Below are positions 15,852-20,399 of a stretch of DNA of 20,399 nucleotides, one piece after another. Where the stretch lies: NCBI GenBank assembly GCA_017457585.1, contig JAFTHD010000201.1, forward strand, positions 1-20,399, in the 5' to 3' direction. Below the pieces are notes generated by a model, which was not told the DNA's origin, searched no databases, and saw only the letters and a list, made by a program, of their open reading frames with translations. The DNA is from Bacillota bacterium. Lineage in GTDB: Bacteria; Bacillota_A; Clostridia; Peptostreptococcales; Anaerovoracaceae. A program made the position numbers and the translations under genes. Numbering within the stretch: the first letter of the stretch is position 1; every line of letters starts with the position of its first letter.

Positions 15852-15877
15852 AAAAACCCGCACCAACGCAGGGTTTT
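15852..15877 (-). terminator. Possible second, tandem terminator
   Basis: AAAACCC and GGGTTTT arms flank an 11-base loop, followed on the minus strand by further T residues. It lies just past the glutamate dehydrogenase terminator. The stem is short, so it may be a back-up. Confidence 0.4.
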
Positions 15878-15883
15878 CCGTAC

Positions 15884-15910
15884 ACAAAAGGGGATGCCGC
15901 AGGCATCCCC
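15884..15910 (-). terminator. Rho-independent terminator of glutamate dehydrogenase
   Basis: A 9-bp perfect stem (GGGGATGCC with GGCATCCCC) with a 3-base loop. Read on the minus strand it is followed by TTTTGT. It lies 29 bases past the gdhA stop codon. Confidence 0.85.
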
Positions 15911-15938
15911 GAATTTGTCTTTTGTTTGAGCAGATATC

Positions 15939-17306
15939 TTATACAAGACCCTGTTCCATCATTGCGTTTGCAACCTTCTCGAAACCAGCGATGTTTCCGC
16001 CCTGTACCAGTGCATTCTTGTTGCCATAGTACTTTTCGCCAGCGTTTGCACAAGCCTTGTAGATGTTGATCATGATCTGGTGCAGCTGTGCATAAACATC
16101 TTCGTGCTGATAAGCAGTGTGACCAGCGTTCTGTCCCATTTCGATACATGAGCAAGCAACGCCGCCAGCGTTTGCAGCCTTAGCAGGACCAACTGCTGTC
16201 AGGTTGTCCATCAGGTAAACGAGTGCATCGTTCGTTGTAGGCATGTTAGCGCCTTCGCAGTAGAACTTAGCACCTGATTCTACGATGTTCTTAGCATCTT
16301 CCATGTGAACGTCGTTCTGCATAGCGCAAGGGATGAACAGGTCAACCTTAACATCGAAATCCTTGCATACGCCCCAAGGCTTCTTGCCAGGAACGAATGT
16401 AGCACCTGGGAACTTCTCTGCGTAAGGTGCGCAGATGTTCTTTCCGGATGATCTCAGGTCGAGGAGGTAAGCAACCTTTTCGTCAGTTGAGATACCGTCT
16501 GGATCGTAAACGTATCCGTCCGGACCTGAAATTGTTACGCACTTAGCGCCAAGCTGCTGCAGCTTCCAAGCTGAACCCCATGCAACGTTACCGAAACCGG
16601 AGATAGCAACAACTTTATCCTTCATTTCTTCGCCGTTAGCCTTCAGCATTTCTTCAGCATACCATACGATACCGAATCCAGTAGCTTCAGCTCTTCCCAG
16701 GAGTCCGCCGTAAGGGATTCCCTTACCAGTCAGAACGCCTTCATATCTATCAACGATTCTCTTGTACTGTCCGAACAGGTATCCGATCTCTCTTCCGCCA
16801 ACACCAAGGTCACCAGCAGGAACATCAGTGTAAGGTCCGATGTGTCTGTACAGCTCAGTCATGAATGCCTGGCAGAATCTCATTACTTCTGCATCTGACT
16901 TACCGTTAGGATCGAAGTCTGAACCGCCCTTGCCGCCGCCGATAGGGAGGCCAGTAAGGCTGTTCTTAAAGATCTGTTCGAAGCCCAGGAACTTGATGAT
17001 TCCAGGATATACGTTTGGAGCGAATCTCAGACCACCTTTGTAAGGTCCGATTGCGCTGTTGAACTGGTATCTGTAGCCCTTATTAACCTGTACTTTACCT
17101 TCGTCGTCAACCCAAACTACTCTGAAAGTGATTCCTCTTTCAGGCTCAGTCAGTCTCTCGAGAAGAGCAACTTCTTCGTACTCAGGATGCTGTTCAACGA
17201 TAGGTCTCAGTGATGTGAGAACCTCTTCAACTGTCTGGTGGAATTCAACTTCACCAGGGTTCTTCTCTTTACAGAGCTCGATGACTCTTTCAACATAATC
17301 TGCCAT
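15939..17306 (-). CDS. gdhA: Glutamate dehydrogenase, hexameric, probably NAD-dependent
   Basis: The enzyme interconverts glutamate with 2-oxoglutarate and ammonia. The 455-residue product has the family length and motifs: NSAIGPYKGGLRFAPNV, PIGGGKGGSDFDPNGKSD (catalytic Lys region), PAGDLGVGGREIGYLFGQY, and the nucleotide fold ISGFGNVAWGSAWKL. The segment after the second strand reads SGPDGYVYDPDGI, which matches the NAD-specific Clostridium symbiosum enzyme rather than NADP-type enzymes, so NAD use is likely. The C-terminal half includes EGANMPTTNDAL and AANAGGVACSCIEMGQNA. An AGAGGTG ribosome binding site precedes the ATG at 17306. It has its own promoter and terminator, so it is a single-gene unit unrelated to the compartment. 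Confidence 0.95.
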   Translation of the reverse strand: MADYVERVIELCKEKNPGEVEFHQTVEEVLTSLRPIVEQHPEYEEVALLERLTEPERGITFRVVWVDDEGKVQVNKGYRYQFNSAIGPYKGGLRFAPNVYPGIIKFLGFEQIFKNSLTGLPIGGGKGGSDFDPNGKSDAEVMRFCQAFMTELYRHIGPYTDVPAGDLGVGGREIGYLFGQYKRIVDRYEGVLTGKGIPYGGLLGRAEATGFGIVWYAEEMLKANGEEMKDKVVAISGFGNVAWGSAWKLQQLGAKCVTISGPDGYVYDPDGISTDEKVAYLLDLRSSGKNICAPYAEKFPGATFVPGKKPWGVCKDFDVKVDLFIPCAMQNDVHMEDAKNIVESGAKFYCEGANMPTTNDALVYLMDNLTAVGPAKAANAGGVACSCIEMGQNAGHTAYQHEDVYAQLHQIMINIYKACANAGEKYYGNKNALVQGGNIAGFEKVANAMMEQGLV

Positions 17307-17364
17307 AATTCTTCACCTCTTACAAATTAAAATTACGCAATATTACTTTTGTTTTTGTGATTAA

Positions 17365-17393
17365 ATAATAACACTTGCATATAGCGCAGTCAA
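17365..17393 (-). promoter_or_regulatory. Sigma-70-type promoter of gdhA
   Basis: On the minus strand TTGACT (17388-17393), a 17-base spacer, then TATTAT (17365-17370), about 58 bases before the start codon. Confidence 0.8.
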
Positions 17394-17450
17394 TGAGGTG
17401 GGGGGAAGTGCAAATTTTCTGTTAATTGAGCGGTTGATGCTCTAAAACCT

Positions 17451-17478
17451 TTGAAATTCCTTTATTTTGTGGTATACT
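17451..17478 (+). promoter_or_regulatory. Sigma-70-type promoter of mgtE
   Basis: TTGAAA (17451-17456), a 16-base spacer, then TATACT (17473-17478), with a TGG extension before the -10. The leader to the start codon is only about 65 bases. It holds two direct copies of TCTGCGGAG (17486-17494 and 17499-17507). Confidence 0.75.
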
Positions 17479-17535
17479 CTATTCGTCTGCGGAGTAATTC
17501 TGCGGAGCTTAAATTTAGCTTAAAATGATGAGTGT

Positions 17536-17545
17536 AAGGAGGTGA
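17536..17545 (+). promoter_or_regulatory. Ribosome binding site that decides the GTG start of mgtE
   Basis: AAGGAGGTGA is a near-perfect match to the 16S rRNA 3' end, placed 6-9 bases before GTG 17552. The next in-frame ATG at 17564 is too far away. Confidence 0.75.
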
Positions 17546-17551
17546 GCAGAC

Positions 17552-18955
17552 GTGATTGAATCAATGGAAATGGACGAAAAAATCCAGCAGTTTGAAGAGG
17601 ACACGGATAAGATTATTGAGCTGCTCGACAACCGCTCTTATTTTAAGGCAAAAGAAGAAATTCTTAAATATAATGAGGTTGATATCGGTGAGATTCTCGA
17701 GGAAGTCCTTGAGAGACTCGGCATACAGAAGACCATCATCATCTTCAGGATGCTCCCGAAGGACATATCCGTAGAGGTGTTCTCCTACCATCCAAGCGAC
17801 GACCAGCTTGCAATCATAGACGGAATTACCGATAGAGAAACTTCCTATCTTGTAAACGAGCTGGACTTCGACGACATGATCGACGTTCTGGAGGAACTTC
17901 CAGCCAACATAGTCGATAAGATTCTCGAAAAGACGCCGAAGGAAGAGCGTAAGCTGATCAACACCTTCCTCAACTATCCGGAGGGCTCTGCAGGGAGCCT
18001 GATGACCCCTGACTACATCGGTCTGAAAATCGGCATGACCTGCGGCGAGGCCATCGCCTTCATCAAGAAGGTGGGCATGGACACGGAGACCATCTACACC
18101 TGTTACGTCAAGGGCCTTACGAGAGATCTTGAAGGAATCGTTTCCCTCAGGTCCATCATCACCAGCGACGAGGATACGCCGATAGCCGACATCATGAACG
18201 ACGACTACGTTTATGTAAACGTTCACGATGACCAAGAGGAAGTCGCTGAGACTTTCAAAAAGTACGGTTTCCTGGCGATTCCGGTGGTCGATAACGAGCA
18301 TAAGCTGGTCGGCATCATCACGGTCGACGACATCATGGACGTCATCGAAGAGGAGGCTACAGAGGATATCGAGCGTATGGCCGGCGTCATGGACGACTCG
18401 GACACGGAGTACCTGGATATGGGCGTTTTCAGGCACGCGCGAAACAGACTGCCGTGGCTGCTTTTCATGACGGTTACCCTTATGATTACCGGATTCATTC
18501 TCACAAAGTTTGAACTGGTGCTCTCCCAGGTGATCGTTCTCGTTTCCTACCTGCCGCTCCTCATGGGAACGGGCGGAAACGTTGGGACACAGGCGGCATC
18601 CCTCATTATACGAGGTATGTCGGTAGGCGACGTGGATACCAGGGATGCGCTCAGGGTGCTTTGGAAAGAGTTCAGGATCAGTCTCGTCATCGGAATCGTG
18701 CTCAGCGCCTTCAACTTCTTTAAGATACTGCTTCTGGACGGTGAGAGCGTGCTCATCGCGGCGACGGTTGCCATATCCATGATTACCATAGTAACTTTCG
18801 GTAAACTGCTCGGAAGTATGCTCCCGATAGGCGCAAAGAAGATCGGCATCGACCCGGCGCTCATGGCAACACCGATGATTCAGTCCATATCGGACATGGT
18901 GTCGTCCACGGTTTACATGCTGATTGCGGCGGTTGTTCTGGGAATCACACTGTAG
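17552..18955 (+). CDS. mgtE: MgtE-family magnesium transporter
   Basis: MgtE is a Mg2+ channel gated by cytoplasmic Mg2+. The 467-residue product has the family's layout. The N-terminal helical superhelix (about 1-140) includes MLPKDISVEVFSYH and the EELPANIVDKIL repeat. A CBS pair (about 145-275) begins at GSLMTPDYIGLKIGMT. A membrane domain with five segments follows from about residue 295 (RLPWLLFMTVTLMITGF onward). The pore signature PLLMGTGGNVGTQAASL is intact. It starts with GTG, chosen for the strong ribosome binding site. Its own promoter and a long terminator mark it as a single-gene unit. Sequence at the end of the cytoplasmic part is rich in acidic residues, as expected for Mg2+ sensing. 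Confidence 0.95.
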   Translation: MIESMEMDEKIQQFEEDTDKIIELLDNRSYFKAKEEILKYNEVDIGEILEEVLERLGIQKTIIIFRMLPKDISVEVFSYHPSDDQLAIIDGITDRETSYLVNELDFDDMIDVLEELPANIVDKILEKTPKEERKLINTFLNYPEGSAGSLMTPDYIGLKIGMTCGEAIAFIKKVGMDTETIYTCYVKGLTRDLEGIVSLRSIITSDEDTPIADIMNDDYVYVNVHDDQEEVAETFKKYGFLAIPVVDNEHKLVGIITVDDIMDVIEEEATEDIERMAGVMDDSDTEYLDMGVFRHARNRLPWLLFMTVTLMITGFILTKFELVLSQVIVLVSYLPLLMGTGGNVGTQAASLIIRGMSVGDVDTRDALRVLWKEFRISLVIGIVLSAFNFFKILLLDGESVLIAATVAISMITIVTFGKLLGSMLPIGAKKIGIDPALMATPMIQSISDMVSSTVYMLIAAVVLGITL

Positions 18956-19037
18956 AAGGTGCCGAATGAAGGTATCGAGGCGTGCATACGGCGTTTCAGC
19001 TTTGAACGAAGGGCCGAGCAACAGACGGAACATGATT

Positions 19038-19086
19038 AAGCGGATTATTAAGTTTTCACAAAAACTTCATAATTCGCTTGTTTTTT
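19038..19086 (+). terminator. Long hairpin terminator after mgtE
   Basis: A 19-bp stem (AAGCG...AAGTTTT with AAAACTT...CGCTT; one mismatch and one G-U pair), CACA loop, then G and six T. The stem's T- and A-rich ends may let it work in both directions. Confidence 0.85.
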
Positions 19087-19185
19087 ATCCTATATTAATA
19101 TAAAGTTAGTGCAGTGTGTGAAAAAGGACAACGCACATGACTTGTTTGTATGGTACTGATGTAGTTATGAAATGGAGTGAAGCTT

Positions 19186-20399
19186 ATGTCTCATGAAGCG
19201 CTTATTTCTGTGCTCATCTTTGTAGCTGTAATGGTCGTAATCATTACCGAGAAGGTTCACAGAGCAGTAGTAGCAGTAGGCGGAGCAGTTCTTCTCCTGA
19301 TCCTTGGTATTCTCGATATTCCAGAAGGAGTGGGGTATATCGACGCGAACACCATAGGACTTCTGGTGGGAATGATGCTCTTCGTAGGTGTTGTAAAGAA
19401 CTCGGGCATGTTCGAGTATCTGGCAGTGAAGTCGGCCAAGATTGCCAAGGGAGATCCGTGGAAGATGATGGTTCTCTTTATGATCATCACGGCAGTGTTC
19501 TCGGCACTTCTTGACAACGTAACGACGGTTCTCTTGGTAGGCCCGATGATGCTGGCAATCTGTAAGGAGATGAACCTGAATCCTGTGCCTTTCATCATGA
19601 CGGCCATCATGGCCTCCAACGTAGGTGGTACTGGAACCCTCATAGGCGACCCTCCTAACATCATGATCGGTTCTGCAACAGGACTTACCTTCGGAGACTT
19701 TATCATAAACGACGGCCTTATCATTGTAGTAGTCATGGTGGCTACGGTTTTCTTCTTCAAATTCGTATACGGAAGGAAGCTGAGCGCTACGCCTGAGGCT
19801 ATGGAGAGCGTCATGCACATGGATGAGAAGCTGATGATTAAGGACGCGATTCTCCTTAAGAAGGCAGTAGTCATGATCATTCTCATCGTTGCAGGTTTCG
19901 CACTTCACGGTGTTCTGGGCCTTGAATCCTCCATGATCGCGCTGGCAGGAGCTACGATTATGCTCATCATCGGTAAGCAGGACGTGGAAAAGGTGGTGCT
20001 GGATGTTGAATGGCCGACCATCATATTCTTTACTGCACTGTTCATCGTCGTTGGTGGTATGGAGCATACGGGCGTGATAGACCTTATGGCGGATGAAATC
20101 ATGAAGTTTACGGACGGTAAGCCTGTCATGACCATGATGATCATCCTCTGGGTATCGGCAATTCTGTCATCGACTCTGGACAACATCCCGTTCGTTGCGA
20201 CCATGATTCCGCTCATTCAGGCAATGGGTGCAGAGGGGATGGACACGATGCCGCTTTGGTGGGCACTGTCCCTTGGCGCATGTCTCGGTGGCAACGGTAC
20301 GCTCATCGGCGCGTCAGCCAACGTAGTACTGACAGGTATCAGCGCAAAGAACGGACATCCGATCACGTACATAGAGTTCCTGAAGATAGGATTCCCGAC
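19186..20399 (+). CDS. ArsB/NhaD (IT superfamily) ion permease, C-terminus outside window
   Basis: The frame runs from ATG 19186 to the window end without a stop, giving about 404 residues of a membrane protein. It opens with a hydrophobic segment (LISVLIFVAVMVVIITEKVHR). It carries the two internal repeats of the ion-transporter superfamily: DNVTTVLLVGP followed by GGTGTLIGDPPNIMIGSA, and DNIPFVATMIPL followed by GGNGTLIGASANVVLTG. These Asp-Asn and Gly/Pro-Asn motifs are typical of ArsB, NhaD and related SLC13-like permeases. The transported ion (arsenite, Na+/H+ or a carboxylate) cannot be told. GGAGTGA lies 6 bases before the start. It follows the mgtE terminator, so it needs its own promoter; AT-rich sequence at 19087-19110 could supply one but no clear -35/-10 pair is seen. 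Confidence 0.85.
   Translation, partial: MSHEALISVLIFVAVMVVIITEKVHRAVVAVGGAVLLLILGILDIPEGVGYIDANTIGLLVGMMLFVGVVKNSGMFEYLAVKSAKIAKGDPWKMMVLFMIITAVFSALLDNVTTVLLVGPMMLAICKEMNLNPVPFIMTAIMASNVGGTGTLIGDPPNIMIGSATGLTFGDFIINDGLIIVVVMVATVFFFKFVYGRKLSATPEAMESVMHMDEKLMIKDAILLKKAVVMIILIVAGFALHGVLGLESSMIALAGATIMLIIGKQDVEKVVLDVEWPTIIFFTALFIVVGGMEHTGVIDLMADEIMKFTDGKPVMTMMIILWVSAILSSTLDNIPFVATMIPLIQAMGAEGMDTMPLWWALSLGACLGGNGTLIGASANVVLTGISAKNGHPITYIEFLKIGFP

Noticed and set aside
17479..17551. M-box magnesium riboswitch before mgtE
   Set aside because: The leader is about 70 bases, well short of the size of that riboswitch, and no terminator hairpin is seen in it.
17561..19033. Long minus-strand open frame opposite mgtE
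   Set aside because: It mirrors the codon pattern of mgtE, gives a His/Arg/Asp-rich protein with no recognisable domain, and has no ribosome binding site. The same holds for the long antisense frames opposite eutJ (3645-4310) and the permease (19165-20067).
19078..19104. TTGTTT and TATAAA as promoter of the permease
   Set aside because: The spacing is only 15 bases and the -35 overlaps the mgtE terminator's T run, so it was not listed as a feature.

Overview
The window is a chromosomal piece of an anaerobic, low-to-mid GC Gram-positive bacterium, most likely a member of the Clostridia. This rests on AGGAGG-type ribosome binding sites, clostridial gene types (a flavodiiron-rubredoxin-reductase fusion and an NAD-type glutamate dehydrogenase) and a glycyl radical enzyme microcompartment. 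The genus cannot be fixed from sequence alone.

Bases 1-11428 hold most of a bacterial microcompartment operon for choline breakdown (a GRM1-like, cut-type locus). It opens inside the 3' half of cutC (choline trimethylamine-lyase, which gives trimethylamine and acetaldehyde). The activase cutD follows, then a EutS/PduU shell protein, eutP, a EutT-like protein, eutJ, a non-canonical BMC protein, eutN, pduS, pduT, eutQ and a BMC-H protein with an acidic tail. A Pro/Glu-rich reading frame comes next and looks like the frame-shifted C-terminal part of that shell protein. The operon ends with a CoA-acylating aldehyde dehydrogenase, pduL, a PduA/EutM-like BMC-H protein and a strong terminator. Together the genes make the shell, release and process acetaldehyde inside it (acetaldehyde to acetyl-CoA to acetyl-phosphate, then acetate via EutQ or a housekeeping kinase), and move electrons through PduS/PduT. 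No alcohol dehydrogenase, choline transporter or regulator is in view; they may lie upstream.

Bases 11506-14682 hold a two-gene redox unit: an iron-sulfur flavoprotein-like reductase and an 854-residue class F flavodiiron protein that probably scavenges O2. It ends in its own terminator. The 14629-15084 gap lies between two convergent genes. It carries an unexplained array of five exact-length 32-bp interrupted palindromes (ACCA at one end, TGGT at the other).

Bases 15085-17393 hold two minus-strand genes: a DUF4125-like protein of unknown function and glutamate dehydrogenase, each with a readable promoter. From 17451 the plus strand carries mgtE (Mg2+ transport) with its own promoter and a long hairpin terminator. 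The last gene is an ArsB/NhaD-type permease that runs off the window end.
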